Shown: in pieces, positions 27,102 through 35,393 of the stretch
Numbering within the stretch: the first letter of the stretch is position 1
Layout: each line of letters opens with the position of its first letter
NCBI GenBank assembly: GCA_913055605.1
Contig: CAJXKJ010000002.1
Span: 1-64,000 of the forward strand
Source: an uncultured Euryhalocaulis sp.
GTDB taxonomy: Bacteria; Pseudomonadota; Alphaproteobacteria; Caulobacterales; Maricaulaceae
Direction: 5' to 3'
DNA length: 64,000 nt
The notes under the pieces: generated by a model
The model's database searches: none
What the model was told of the DNA's origin: nothing
The model's input: the letters and a program-made list of their open reading frames with translations, nothing else
Program-made: the position numbers and the translations under genes

Positions 27102-27116
27102 GTTCATGTTTTGTCC
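27102..27116. promoter_or_regulatory. LexA (SOS) box-like sequence upstream of mmcB
   Basis: GTTC-N7-GTCC matches the alphaproteobacterial SOS box GTTC-N7-GTTC with one mismatch. It lies 12-26 bases upstream of the mmcB ATG and 46 bases before the divergent zincin gene. Confidence 0.6.
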
Positions 27117-27161
27117 CCGGCCACAAGAGCGCGGCCGTTTCGCGCGCGGCGCGGGCGCGCT

Positions 27162-27578
27162 ATGTCAGCCGCGATGTCCCGATGGAAAGGTCAGTCCGCC
27201 CCCAGCCTGGATGAATTCCAGGGGATCGCAGAGGCCGCATGGGCCGCCCTGCCGGGCCAGTTCCGGCGGATGTGCGGCGATGTCGTGCTGCGCGTGGAGG
27301 ATTTTCCGGCGGAGGACGTGCTGGACGATCTGGGCCTGGAAAGCCCGTTCGAGCTGACCGGCCTGTATCAGGGCGTCGACCTGACGCGGAAGTCGCATAT
27401 GGATGCGGGCGGCGAACCGGACATGGTGTTCCTGTACCGCCGCCCGCTTCTGGACGAATGGTGCGAACGCGGCGACGTCAGCCTGGAAGAGCTGATCACC
27501 CACGTTCTGGTGCACGAGATCGGGCACCATTTCGGCTTCTCGGACGACGACATGCACCGGATCGAGGACGAGGCCTGA
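27162..27578 (+). CDS. Zincin-like metallopeptidase (DUF1025 family)
   Basis: A 138-residue protein with a C-terminal zinc motif HVLVHEIGHHFGFSDDDMHRIE: HEIGH gives two ligands and the catalytic Glu, and the following His is a candidate third ligand. Small alphaproteobacterial proteins of this type are annotated only as metallopeptidases. ATG codons at 27162 and 27174 are both possible starts. It is divergent from mmcB and may share the SOS-box region. Confidence 0.87.
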   Translation: MSAAMSRWKGQSAPSLDEFQGIAEAAWAALPGQFRRMCGDVVLRVEDFPAEDVLDDLGLESPFELTGLYQGVDLTRKSHMDAGGEPDMVFLYRRPLLDEWCERGDVSLEELITHVLVHEIGHHFGFSDDDMHRIEDEA

Positions 27579-27614
27579 TCCCGCCGCCGCGCCCGGGAGC
27601 CGAACCGGCGTCCG

Positions 27615-27767
27615 TCAGATCATCCCGAGCAGGAGCAGGACCAGAACGACCACCAGGACCACGCCCAGCAGGCCGCTGGGCCCATAGCCCCAGGAACGGC
27701 TGTAGGGATAGACCGGGACCGCGCCGATCAGCAGGAGTATAAGGATGATGAGGAGGATAAGACCCAT
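27615..27767 (-). CDS. DUF3309-family small membrane protein
   Basis: A 50-residue protein, too short for usual gene calling. It consists of two hydrophobic segments (MGLILLIILILLLIGAVPVY, then VVLVVVLVLLLLGMI) joined by a YSRSWGYGPSGLLG turn, the diagnostic DUF3309 pattern widespread in proteobacteria. Function is unknown. Its ATG (27767-27765) overlaps the plus-strand ATG at 27766-27768 of the next gene in one CATG palindrome, so the two divergent genes cannot both have free 5' ends in non-coding DNA. Confidence 0.82.
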   Translation of the reverse strand: MGLILLIILILLLIGAVPVYPYSRSWGYGPSGLLGVVLVVVLVLLLLGMI

Positions 27768-28290
27768 GGCGACGCCCTTTCCGGCATGGCTTGTTGCGTG
27801 GGTTAAACGGGCCGTCCTCGCGGCGGTTCCGGCGCTTCTCGCCGTCGCGCCCGCCGGCGCCCAGCGTCAGGAAACCGTTTACGATCGCGTCACCGCCGAA
27901 ACCGTCCATGACGTCCTGCTGCTGAACGGCCTGCGCGTGCTGACCCAGCAGGTCGACGGGGAGCAGGTGGTCGCCGACAACCGGCTGGCGGTGGACGATT
28001 TCTCCGCCTGGTACGTCTATCTCTATAATTGCCGCGAGGGCGAAGGCTGCGGCGACGTGGAGTTCCGCGTCGCCTATTCCGGCGTCGACGCCTCGCTGGA
28101 GGACATGAACGCCTGGAACGCGCGCTACCGCTTCACCCGCGCCTACCGGTCCGGCGACTATGCGGTGCTCAGCATGGACATCAACGCCGACGGCGGCGTC
28201 ACCGTGGAGGCGATTTCGGCCATGGTGCCGGTGTGGCGGCGGGCAATCGCCCGGTTCGCGAACTCGCTTGCCCCGCCGCCGCCCGGCTGA
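27766..28290 (+). CDS. Exported YbjN-domain-like protein, copy 1
   Basis: A 174-residue protein with a signal peptide ending near APAGAQR. The mature domain resembles YbjN: an F/WYVYLYNC strand, a C-x-x-x-x-x-C pair, NAWNARYRFTRAY, and SMDINADGGV. The next gene is a paralogue 12 bases downstream, so they form an operon. AGGAGG lies nine bases before the ATG at 27766; in-frame ATGs at 27745 and 27748 are alternatives. Either start runs into the divergent DUF3309 gene. Confidence 0.75.
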   Translation: MATPFPAWLVAWVKRAVLAAVPALLAVAPAGAQRQETVYDRVTAETVHDVLLLNGLRVLTQQVDGEQVVADNRLAVDDFSAWYVYLYNCREGEGCGDVEFRVAYSGVDASLEDMNAWNARYRFTRAYRSGDYAVLSMDINADGGVTVEAISAMVPVWRRAIARFANSLAPPPPG

Positions 28291-28302
28291 TAGCGCCGAC
28301 AG

Positions 28303-28923
28303 GTGAATATCGCGCCCGCAATCCGGTTTCTGGCGCCGCTGATCCTCGCCGCCGCGACCCCCGCCTGGGCTCAGGATGTGTGGAGCGGGCGAAACGGACG
28401 CGCGGCCAAGGCGCCCGTGGACGCGATCGCGCCGCAGGATCTGCTGGTCCTGCTCGATTCCATGGACATCCAGGCGCATCTGGCCGCCTTGCCCGCCGAC
28501 CGCGACAGCCGCGCCCATCCGCTCGGCCTGACGGCGAACACCGACGGCCTGTACTGGGACGTGGTCTTCTATAACTGCGCGCGTCAGGGGCCGGCTCTGC
28601 CGGTGAAATCCGACGCCGCGCCGGCCGAGACCGCGGCCGGCGAAGGCGAAGGCGCCCCGCTGCTGTCGCTGCGCGCCGGGCGCGGATGCCGCGACTTCGC
28701 CCTGTCGGCGGCGTTCGATCTGGAATTCCCGGTCAGCGTCCAGACCATCAACCGCTTCAACCGCGAATACCGTTTCGCCCGCGCCGTGCTGTCCGCCGAA
28801 GGCGCGCCGATGATCGAGATGGACGTCAATCTGGAAGGCGGGATCAGCCGCGACGCGCTGGAAGTGGAGATCGAAGCCTGGCGCGCCCTGCTGCTGACCT
28901 TCTCCAAATATGTCGGCTATTAG
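28303..28923 (+). CDS. Exported YbjN-domain-like protein, copy 2
   Basis: A 206-residue protein with a signal peptide (cleavage near PAWAQD), starting at GTG. It shares with copy 1 the VVFYNC strand, a second cysteine after an inserted linker (GRGCRDF), FNREYRFARAV and EMDVNLEGGIS. The linker of about 25 residues between the cysteines distinguishes it. Role unknown; YbjN in enterics affects motility and stress responses. It overlaps the convergent sirtuin gene by four bases. Confidence 0.78.
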   Translation: MNIAPAIRFLAPLILAAATPAWAQDVWSGRNGRAAKAPVDAIAPQDLLVLLDSMDIQAHLAALPADRDSRAHPLGLTANTDGLYWDVVFYNCARQGPALPVKSDAAPAETAAGEGEGAPLLSLRAGRGCRDFALSAAFDLEFPVSVQTINRFNREYRFARAVLSAEGAPMIEMDVNLEGGISRDALEVEIEAWRALLLTFSKYVGY

Positions 28924-29633
28924 GCCGAGGCGACCGGCTCTCCCGCCAGAAGCTCATCGACCCAGCGCGGCACGGTTTCGCCCGCCGGGCCGCGGCGGGT
29001 CTCGTCGAACCGGGCGCTGATCTCCGAGTCCGCCAGATTGAGCTCGACCGTCTCGGCGCCCGCCTCGCGCGCCGCCTCCACGAACCCCGCCGCCGGCCAC
29101 ACCGCGCCGGACGTGCCGATCGCGGCGAACAAATCGCATTCGGCCAGCAAAGCGGCGATCCGCTCCATATGGTGCGGAATCTCCCCGAACCAGACGATAT
29201 GCGGCCGCATCCGGCCCGCCGCGCCGCAGGCCGCGCAGCTGTCAGCCCGGCTCAGCGCGCCCGTCCAGCCGACGACCGCCCCGCACGCCGCGCAGCGCGC
29301 CTTGGCCAGTTCGCCATGCATGTGCACGACCTCCGCCGCGCCCGCGCGCTCGTGCAGGTCGTCCACGTTCTGCGTCACGATGGCGACCTCGCCCGGATAG
29401 TCCCGCTGCAGCCGCGCCAGCGCCAGATGCGCGGCGTTCGGCGCGACCTGCGGCAATTGCAGCCGCCTTGCGTTGTAGAATTCGTGCACCGCGTCCGGAT
29501 CGGCGGCGAACGCCTCGGGCGTCGCCAGCGCGCGCCAGTCATAGCGCGCCCACAGACCATCGGCGTCGCGGAACGTGGCGACGCCCGACTCCGCGCTGAT
29601 CCCCGCCCCGGTCAGGATCACGATCCGGCGCAC
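28920..29633 (-). CDS. cobB: Sirtuin-type NAD-dependent protein deacylase
   Basis: A 237-residue class III sirtuin. NAD-site motifs LTGAGISAESGVATFRD and TQNVDDLHERAG are present, the catalytic base is His106 (VVHMHG), and a zinc ribbon has Cys114, Cys117, Cys133 and Cys136. Tyr53 and Arg56 (FYNAR) match the YxxR pair that binds succinyl or malonyl groups in SIRT5-like enzymes, so desuccinylation is likely besides deacetylation. It starts at GTG, overlapping the methyltransferase gene by 16 bases. Confidence 0.93.
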   Translation of the reverse strand: MRRIVILTGAGISAESGVATFRDADGLWARYDWRALATPEAFAADPDAVHEFYNARRLQLPQVAPNAAHLALARLQRDYPGEVAIVTQNVDDLHERAGAAEVVHMHGELAKARCAACGAVVGWTGALSRADSCAACGAAGRMRPHIVWFGEIPHHMERIAALLAECDLFAAIGTSGAVWPAAGFVEAAREAGAETVELNLADSEISARFDETRRGPAGETVPRWVDELLAGEPVASA

Positions 29634-30391
29634 GACTCGCCCATATCCAGCGCCGCCCGGCCGCGCAGGATGGCGTCGGCCTGCGGGCTGTGCGCGCCCG
29701 CCCCACCGCCATGCAGCACCAGCGGCGGCAACAGGCGCAACGGCGTCTTGCCGCCCTTGCGCGCGGCCACGACCACCCGCACCGCCGGCGCGTCGGCGGC
29801 GGGGGCCAGCGGCTTCACCGCCACCGCCCCGGCCCGCCCTTCCAGCAAAGACAGGATCTCGCCCAGCCGGTCGGCCCGGTGGATCAGGGTCAGGCGCCCG
29901 CGGTCGGTCAGGCGGCGCAGCGCGAAGTCCAGCCAGACGCCCAGCCCGCCCTCGCCTTCCAGATAGGCGCCCTGCCGCGCCGCCGCCGGCGCGCGGCCCT
30001 CGCCGGGCCGGTAGAAAGGCGGGTTCAGGAAGACCTGATCGAACGCCGCGCCGCGCAGGGCTGCCGGCGGGGCGGCCACATCGCCCTCCAAAATCTCCAC
30101 ACGGCCCTCCACGCCGTTGGCTCGCGCATTGTCGCGCGCCAGCTGCGCGGCGGCCGGCTCGCGCTCCAGCCCCGTGAACGAACACTCCGGCAGGCGGTGC
30201 GCGGCCATCAGCAGCGCCGCGCCCGGGCCGCAGCCCGGCTCCAGCAGCCGCTCGCCCGGCCGGGCGCGGATCGCGGCGGCCAGAAACGCCGCGTCCGCCC
30301 CGGCGCGATAGCCGTCCGGCGACTGGCGCACGCGCACGGCCCCGTCCAGAAAGCCGTCCAGAAAGGCGTCCGGGCCGGCCTCAGCGCTCAT
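29618..30391 (-). CDS. TrmN6-like tRNA/RNA N6-adenine methyltransferase
   Basis: A 257-residue class I SAM methyltransferase. LLEPGCGPGAALLM is the SAM-binding loop and VFLNPPFY is the NPPY-type catalytic motif for N6-adenine methylation, as in TrmN6 (YfiC), which modifies A37 of tRNA-Val. The exact RNA target is not certain. It overlaps DUF2007 by four bases upstream and the sirtuin downstream. Confidence 0.9.
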   Translation of the reverse strand: MSAEAGPDAFLDGFLDGAVRVRQSPDGYRAGADAAFLAAAIRARPGERLLEPGCGPGAALLMAAHRLPECSFTGLEREPAAAQLARDNARANGVEGRVEILEGDVAAPPAALRGAAFDQVFLNPPFYRPGEGRAPAAARQGAYLEGEGGLGVWLDFALRRLTDRGRLTLIHRADRLGEILSLLEGRAGAVAVKPLAPAADAPAVRVVVAARKGGKTPLRLLPPLVLHGGGAGAHSPQADAILRGRAALDMGESCAGS

Positions 30392-30597
30392 GGCGTCTCC
30401 AGCCCGTCTTTCAGGATGGCGCGCGCCGTCGCCTCCTCCTCGTCGGCCACCATCAGGCGGCGCGGGATCGCCACGACCGATCCGTCCATCACGCTTGCGT
30501 GTACGTCCAGCACGATCGGGTTCAGCCCGGCCTCGCGCAGCAGGGTTTCGGCCCAGTTCAGGCGAACCGGATCGTTCGTTCTCATGATTTCCTTCAC
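30388..30597 (-). CDS. DUF2007-domain protein
   Basis: A 69-residue protein of the DUF2007 (putative signal-transducing) family, recognised by VRLNWAETLLREAGLNPIVLD at its N-terminal part and a VPRRLMVADEEEATAR-like end; it folds like a small ferredoxin-like unit in relatives. Its function is unknown. GTG at 30597 with CAGGAGG six bases upstream is preferred over an ATG four codons later. First gene of the DUF2007-TrmN6-sirtuin operon. Confidence 0.85.
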   Translation of the reverse strand: MKEIMRTNDPVRLNWAETLLREAGLNPIVLDVHASVMDGSVVAIPRRLMVADEEEATARAILKDGLETP

Positions 30598-30627
30598 CGG
30601 CGTCCTCCTGCTGTCGGGGCCGCTTGC

Positions 30628-30656
30628 TTGCCGCCGTCTGAACCGCTTTCTATTGT
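30628..30656 (+). promoter_or_regulatory. Candidate sigma-70-like promoter for polyprenyl synthase
   Basis: TTGCCG (30628-30633) and TATTGT (30651-30656) are separated by 17 bases; start of transcription would fall near 30663, 26 bases before the GTG. Confidence 0.55.
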
Positions 30657-30688
30657 CCGGCGCAAGGTTACGCCGACAAGGGGGCCCC

Positions 30689-31708
30689 GTGGCCGTCGTC
30701 TCTGAAGCTCGCCGTCCGGCGGGGCCTCAAGAAAACGCATTCACGCGCATCGCAGGCCTTCTGGCCGGCGATATGAAGCGTGTGGAGGCGGAAATCGCCC
30801 GCCGGATGCAAAGTCCGGTCGGCATGATTCCCGAAATCTCCGACCATCTGGTCGGCGCGGGCGGAAAGCGCCTGCGGCCGCTGATCGCCATCGCCGCTGC
30901 GGGCCTGTGCGATTATCGCGGCGACGGCCATATCAAGCTGGCCGCCGCGGTGGAGTTCATCCACAACGCCACGCTGCTGCACGACGATGTCGTTGACGGG
31001 TCGGATCTGCGCCGCGGCCGCCGCGCCGCCAACCTGATCTGGGGCAATCAGGCGACCGTGCTGGTCGGCGACTTCCTGTTCGCCCGCTCCTTCAACCTGA
31101 TGGTCGAGGCCGGATCGCTGGACGCGCTGGACGTGCTGTCGCGCGCCGCCAGCGTGATCGCGGAGGGGGAGGTGCGCCAGCTCGCCGCCGCCGGCGACAT
31201 GGCGCTGACCGAGGCCGACTATCTGACGATTATCGAGGCCAAGACCGCCGAATTGTTCGCCGCCGCCGCCGAGGCGCCGGCCATCCTGGCCGGCGCGGAC
31301 GATTCGCGGCGCGGGGCGCTCGCCTTCTATGGCCGCTCGCTGGGCCTGGCCTTCCAGTTGGTCGACGACGCGCTGGACTATGGCGGGGACACCGCCGCGC
31401 TCGGCAAGTCGGTCGGGGACGATTTCCGCGAGGGCAAGATCACCATGCCGGTCGCCGTCGCCCTGCGCGGCGCCAGCGACGAGGAGCGCGCCTTCTGGTC
31501 GCGCGTCATGGCGGACAAGGATCAGACCGAAGAGGATTTCGCGAAGGCGCTGGATCTGGTGCGCCGCCGCCGCGGCGTGGAGGCGACGCTGGACGCCGCG
31601 CGGGCGCGCGCGACCGCAGCCGCCGACGCGCTGGACGTGTTCGCCCCGTCGCCCTTGCGCGACGCGATGCAGGGCCTGGCCGAATTCGTGGTCAGCCGGG
31701 CGTCCTGA
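30689..31708 (+). CDS. Long-chain polyprenyl diphosphate synthase
   Basis: A 339-residue trans-prenyltransferase that makes the side chain of ubiquinone (octa- to decaprenyl). The first aspartate-rich motif is LLHDDVVDGSDLRRG with Asp99, Asp100 and Asp103, and the second is LVDDALDYGGD. GGKRLRP near 58-64 binds diphosphate. Chain length cannot be fixed by eye. GTG start with AAGGGGG eight bases upstream. It overlaps the convergent glycosyltransferase by 17 bases. Confidence 0.94.
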   Translation: MAVVSEARRPAGPQENAFTRIAGLLAGDMKRVEAEIARRMQSPVGMIPEISDHLVGAGGKRLRPLIAIAAAGLCDYRGDGHIKLAAAVEFIHNATLLHDDVVDGSDLRRGRRAANLIWGNQATVLVGDFLFARSFNLMVEAGSLDALDVLSRAASVIAEGEVRQLAAAGDMALTEADYLTIIEAKTAELFAAAAEAPAILAGADDSRRGALAFYGRSLGLAFQLVDDALDYGGDTAALGKSVGDDFREGKITMPVAVALRGASDEERAFWSRVMADKDQTEEDFAKALDLVRRRRGVEATLDAARARATAAADALDVFAPSPLRDAMQGLAEFVVSRAS

Positions 31709-32756
31709 CCGGACGCGGCGCCAGCAGCGGGCGGACCGCCACCGCGCCCGCCAGCCCGATTCCCGCGACCAGCCCCATCACGGCCAGCGCCACCCCCGGC
31801 CCCGCCGACAGCGCCATCGCCGCAACCACTGCGCAGACCAGCCCGGCCAGCGCATAGAGCGCCGCCGCACCCCAGTGCGGCACGCCGCGCGCGATCAGCA
31901 TCTGATAGACATGCTCGCGATGGCCCTCCATCAGCGAGGCGCCGCGCCGGGCGCGCACGATCAGCGTCGCGAACACATCGGCCAGGAACGGCGCCAGCAG
32001 CAGCGGCGCGCACCAGACCGCGCCGGCCAGCCCGTGATCGGCCAGATCCAGCGCCCCGGCCGCGAACAGCGCCCCGGCGAACAGCGCCCCGGTGTCGCCC
32101 GCGAAGACGCGCGCATGCGGGGCGTTGAACGGCGCGAACCCGGTCAGCGACCCGGCCAGCACCACGCCGCACACCGCCGCCACCGGCGCGCCCGAGGCCG
32201 CGCCCAGAACCGCCAGCGCCAGACCGGCCACCGCCATGCTGGCGGCGATCATGCCGTCCGACCCGTCCATGAAATTGGTGGCGTTGATCGCCACAAAGAC
32301 CCACAGCGCCGAACCGCCCAGCGCCAGCCAGTAGGGCAGCAGCGCCGCCGCCGCGCCGGCGTCCACCACCCGGACCGGCCCGGCGACCCAGGCGACCAGA
32401 AGCGACATCGCCGCGATGCCCAGGAATTTGGTGCGCAGGCCGATCACCGACATGTCGTCCAGCAGGCCAAGCACGCCCGTCGCCGCCGCCGCGCCGATGA
32501 TCAGCGCCAGCCGCCCGGCGTCCGGCCCCAGCGCGGCGCGCACGCCCGGCGCCGCCCCCAGCGCCAGCGCCAGCAGCGCCGCGCCCGCGCCCAGCAACAG
32601 GCCCAGCCCGCCGGCGCGCGGCCGCGGCCGCACGTGGCTGGAGCGCTCGTTCGGCGTATCCACCGGCCCGCAACAGCTGGCCGCCGCGGCGCCCAGAACG
32701 GCGCCCAGAGCGGCGATCATGAACAGCGCCGCGCTTCCCCCTGCAAATCCCGTCAC
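31692..32756 (-). CDS. WecA/MraY-like glycosyl-1-phosphate transferase
   Basis: A 354-residue membrane protein with about ten hydrophobic segments. The family hallmarks are LGLLDDMS (paired aspartates), NATNFMDGSDG (metal-binding NxxNxxDGxDG) and HREHVYQ in the loop that selects the sugar nucleotide. It should transfer a HexNAc-1-phosphate to undecaprenyl phosphate to start an envelope polysaccharide. GTG start lies two bases after the ispE stop. Confidence 0.9.
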   Translation of the reverse strand: MTGFAGGSAALFMIAALGAVLGAAAASCCGPVDTPNERSSHVRPRPRAGGLGLLLGAGAALLALALGAAPGVRAALGPDAGRLALIIGAAAATGVLGLLDDMSVIGLRTKFLGIAAMSLLVAWVAGPVRVVDAGAAAALLPYWLALGGSALWVFVAINATNFMDGSDGMIAASMAVAGLALAVLGAASGAPVAAVCGVVLAGSLTGFAPFNAPHARVFAGDTGALFAGALFAAGALDLADHGLAGAVWCAPLLLAPFLADVFATLIVRARRGASLMEGHREHVYQMLIARGVPHWGAAALYALAGLVCAVVAAMALSAGPGVALAVMGLVAGIGLAGAVAVRPLLAPRPVRTPG

Positions 32757-32758
32757 GC

Positions 32759-33640
32759 CTACTCTTCCCCGCACCCGCCCAGCCGGGTCGCCATGACCCA
32801 CCAGCCGGGTTCCGCCTTCGAAATCCGCGCCGCGGCGCGCGCCGCCGCCTGCGGCCCGTCATATAGCCCGAAACAGCTTGCCCCGGACCCGCTCATCCGC
32901 GCCAGCGCGCAATCCGGCTCGGCGCGCAGCGCCGCCAGCACGTCGGCGATCACCGGCGCGATGGCCATGGCGGCGGGCTCCAGATCGTTGCCGCCCTGCC
33001 GCACCAGCGTGATCGCTTCCGCCGCGTGCGCCACGCCCAAGGGCAGGCGCACCCGGTTGGCCGACTTCCCGCCGGCCGAATCGTGCCGGTCGAACACGTC
33101 TTTGGTGGACACCGGCTGGCGCGGATTGATCAGCACCGCGTGCAGCTCCGGCCAGGCGCCCAGCAGCTCCACCCGCTCGCCCTTGCCTTCCACCGCCGCC
33201 GGACGGGACCAGACGCAGACCGGCGCGTCGGCGCCGATCTCCTCGGCGATCTTCGCCAGCCGCGGCAGCGGCCAGTCCAGCTCCCACATCTCGTTCAGCA
33301 GGCGCATCGCGGCCGCCGCGTCTGCGGACCCGCCGCCAATGCCCGACGCCACGGGCAGGGATTTGTGCAGGGTCAGCGCCGCGCCCGGGTCGCGCTTGCC
33401 GGCCTCGCGCGCCAGCGCGCGGGCCGCCTTCAGGATCAGATTGTCCGCCTCGCCGGACAGGCCCGCGCTTTCCGGCCCCGCGACCTTCAGCGTCAGCGCG
33501 TCAGCCGGCTCGGCCGTCAGCTCGTCCGTCGCGTCCAGCGCGAATGCGATCAGGCTGCCGACCTCGTGATACCCGTCCTTGCGCCGCTTTCCGACATGAA
33601 GCCAAAGATTGACCTTCGCCGGCGCGCAGCCAGGGCTCAT
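32759..33640 (-). CDS. ispE: 4-diphosphocytidyl-2-C-methyl-D-erythritol kinase
   Basis: A 293-residue GHMP kinase in the MEP isoprenoid pathway. APAKVNLWLHV at the start, the ATP loop LPVASGIGGGSADAAAAM near 94-111, and MSGSGASCFGLY near the end are typical. It overlaps the upstream TPR gene by four bases (ATGA) and sits next to a polyprenyl synthase and a lipid-linked sugar transferase, so isoprenoid supply genes are grouped here. Confidence 0.95.
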   Translation of the reverse strand: MSPGCAPAKVNLWLHVGKRRKDGYHEVGSLIAFALDATDELTAEPADALTLKVAGPESAGLSGEADNLILKAARALAREAGKRDPGAALTLHKSLPVASGIGGGSADAAAAMRLLNEMWELDWPLPRLAKIAEEIGADAPVCVWSRPAAVEGKGERVELLGAWPELHAVLINPRQPVSTKDVFDRHDSAGGKSANRVRLPLGVAHAAEAITLVRQGGNDLEPAAMAIAPVIADVLAALRAEPDCALARMSGSGASCFGLYDGPQAAARAAARISKAEPGWWVMATRLGGCGEE

Positions 33641-35379
33641 TTGTTCTCCGCCAGCGCCGGCGCCTCGCCCGCCGGCGGCAGGCCCGCCGCCAGCTTGGTC
33701 TCGATCGCGGAGCGCAGATCGGGTTCGGGCTCCAGGGTCAGCGCGCGCTGCCACTGGAAGCGCGCCTCCAGCTCCCGCCCCACGCGCCAATAGGCGTCGC
33801 CCAGATGGTCGTTGATGTCGGCCTGGCCGGGGGCCAGCGCCGCGGCGCGCTCCAGATTGGTCACCGCCTCGTCGTACTCGCCCAGCCGGTAATAGGCCCA
33901 GCCGAGGCTGTCGATGATGAAGCCTTCGCGCGGGGCCAGCGCCACCGCGCGGCGGATCAGCTCGAACCCCTCGTCCAGATTCTTGCCGCGATCCACCATG
34001 GCGTAGCCCAGATAGTTCAGCAGCGTCGGGTCGTCGGGATTGAGGGCGATGGCGGCGCGGAAATCCTCTTCCGCCTGCGGCCAGTTGTCCTGGCGCTCCC
34101 GCGTCACCGCGCGGCCATAGAGCAGGCGCCAGTCCGCGCCCTGGCCGGACGCGGCGCGCGCGTCCAGAAGCTGGGTCAGCAGGGCCTCGGCCTCGTCCCA
34201 CTTCTCCGTCGCGCGCAGGGCGTCGGCGAGGGCCCGCGCCGAATCCTCCGTGCCGTCGTCTTCCCACAGCGCGCGCAGCATCTCCTCGGCCGCCGCCGTT
34301 TCGCCGCGCGCGGCCTCGATCTGCGCCAGGCGGATGCGGGCCTCCACGCCCACGGCCGGGTCGTCGATCGCCGCCCGGAACATCTCCTCGGCCTGCTCCA
34401 GCCGGCCCTGGCCGATCATGATCTCGCCCAGCAGCATGCGCGCGGGCGAGAATTCGCCGTCCAGCCGCACCGCCAGGATCAGATAGGTCTGGGCGCGGTC
34501 GGAAAAGTCCCGGCCCATCAGCGCCGCCGCCGCGCCGTACAGCGCCAGCGAGGCGGCGTCCGCCGCCGGCATGCGCGGGGCATTATCGCCCGCATCCAGC
34601 CGCGCCAGTTCGGCGCGCACCATGCGGTCGTCCGGGTTTTCCATCAGGCGCTGCAGATAGATCTCGCGGGCCGCCTCGGCGCGATCCCGCCGCTCCAGAA
34701 ACCGGCCGTATTCGCGCGCCGCGAAGCCGGGCAGCGCATAGGCGTCCATCGCGGTCTGCAGGCTGGTCTCCGCCGACGGATCGCCGGCGCGGTCCAGCAG
34801 CATCGCCTGATGCAGGCCGACAAGAGCAGAGAACAGCGCCGCCTCGTCCGGCCGCGCCAGCGCGGCCAGCGCGCCCTCCTCGTCGCCCGCGCCCGCGCGC
34901 GACCAGGCCAGCAGGACGGAGCCCACGATATTGTCCAGCGGCCCCATCTGGGCCTGGTCCAGCAGCCGCGTCGCGCGCCGCCACTCGCCCTTGCCCATGG
35001 CGTCGGCGGCCAGCGCCAGGCGCGCCTCGGCATTGGCCGGATCGCTTTCCAGCACCGCCTCGCCCAGCTCGACCGTCAAATCCCAGTCCGCGGCCAGCAG
35101 CGCGGCGTGAAACGCCTCGCTGACCAGCATGGCGTTGCCGGGATCGCGCTCCAGCGCCTCGGAATAATAGCGCGCGGCGTCCTCGGGCGATTGCAGGGCG
35201 TCGGCCCAGCGCGCCGCCAGATAGGCGCCGTAAGGCGTCTCCGGCCCGTCATCGTCCGCCCAGACCGGGGCGGCGGCCACCGCACAGGCCGCCACGCCCA
35301 GCGCCGCGCCGCAGGCCAGCACGGCCGCGAGCGCGCGGCGCGGACGGATCGGGGCGGCGTGTGGCGGTGTCGGTTTCAA
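33637..35379 (-). CDS. Exported TPR-repeat protein
   Basis: A 580-residue protein with an N-terminal hydrophobic signal (ALAAVLACGAALGVAACAVAAA) and many tetratricopeptide repeats, clearest at ARYYSEALERDPGNAM, EDFRAAIALNPDDPTLLNYLGYAMVD, and the C-terminal NLERAAALAPGQADINDHLGDAYW. It should be a periplasmic scaffold. Genes of this type often precede ispE in alphaproteobacteria. Its only start option is TTG at 35379, 14 bases after the ETF-QO stop. Confidence 0.88.
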   Translation of the reverse strand: MKPTPPHAAPIRPRRALAAVLACGAALGVAACAVAAAPVWADDDGPETPYGAYLAARWADALQSPEDAARYYSEALERDPGNAMLVSEAFHAALLAADWDLTVELGEAVLESDPANAEARLALAADAMGKGEWRRATRLLDQAQMGPLDNIVGSVLLAWSRAGAGDEEGALAALARPDEAALFSALVGLHQAMLLDRAGDPSAETSLQTAMDAYALPGFAAREYGRFLERRDRAEAAREIYLQRLMENPDDRMVRAELARLDAGDNAPRMPAADAASLALYGAAAALMGRDFSDRAQTYLILAVRLDGEFSPARMLLGEIMIGQGRLEQAEEMFRAAIDDPAVGVEARIRLAQIEAARGETAAAEEMLRALWEDDGTEDSARALADALRATEKWDEAEALLTQLLDARAASGQGADWRLLYGRAVTRERQDNWPQAEEDFRAAIALNPDDPTLLNYLGYAMVDRGKNLDEGFELIRRAVALAPREGFIIDSLGWAYYRLGEYDEAVTNLERAAALAPGQADINDHLGDAYWRVGRELEARFQWQRALTLEPEPDLRSAIETKLAAGLPPAGEAPALAENK

Positions 35380-35393
35380 TGGCCTGCTCGCAT

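Noticed and set aside
28920-30185. Apparent sirtuin-methyltransferase fusion frame
   Set aside because: The extension upstream of 29633 is out of frame over the methyltransferase gene, which has its own complete domain set.
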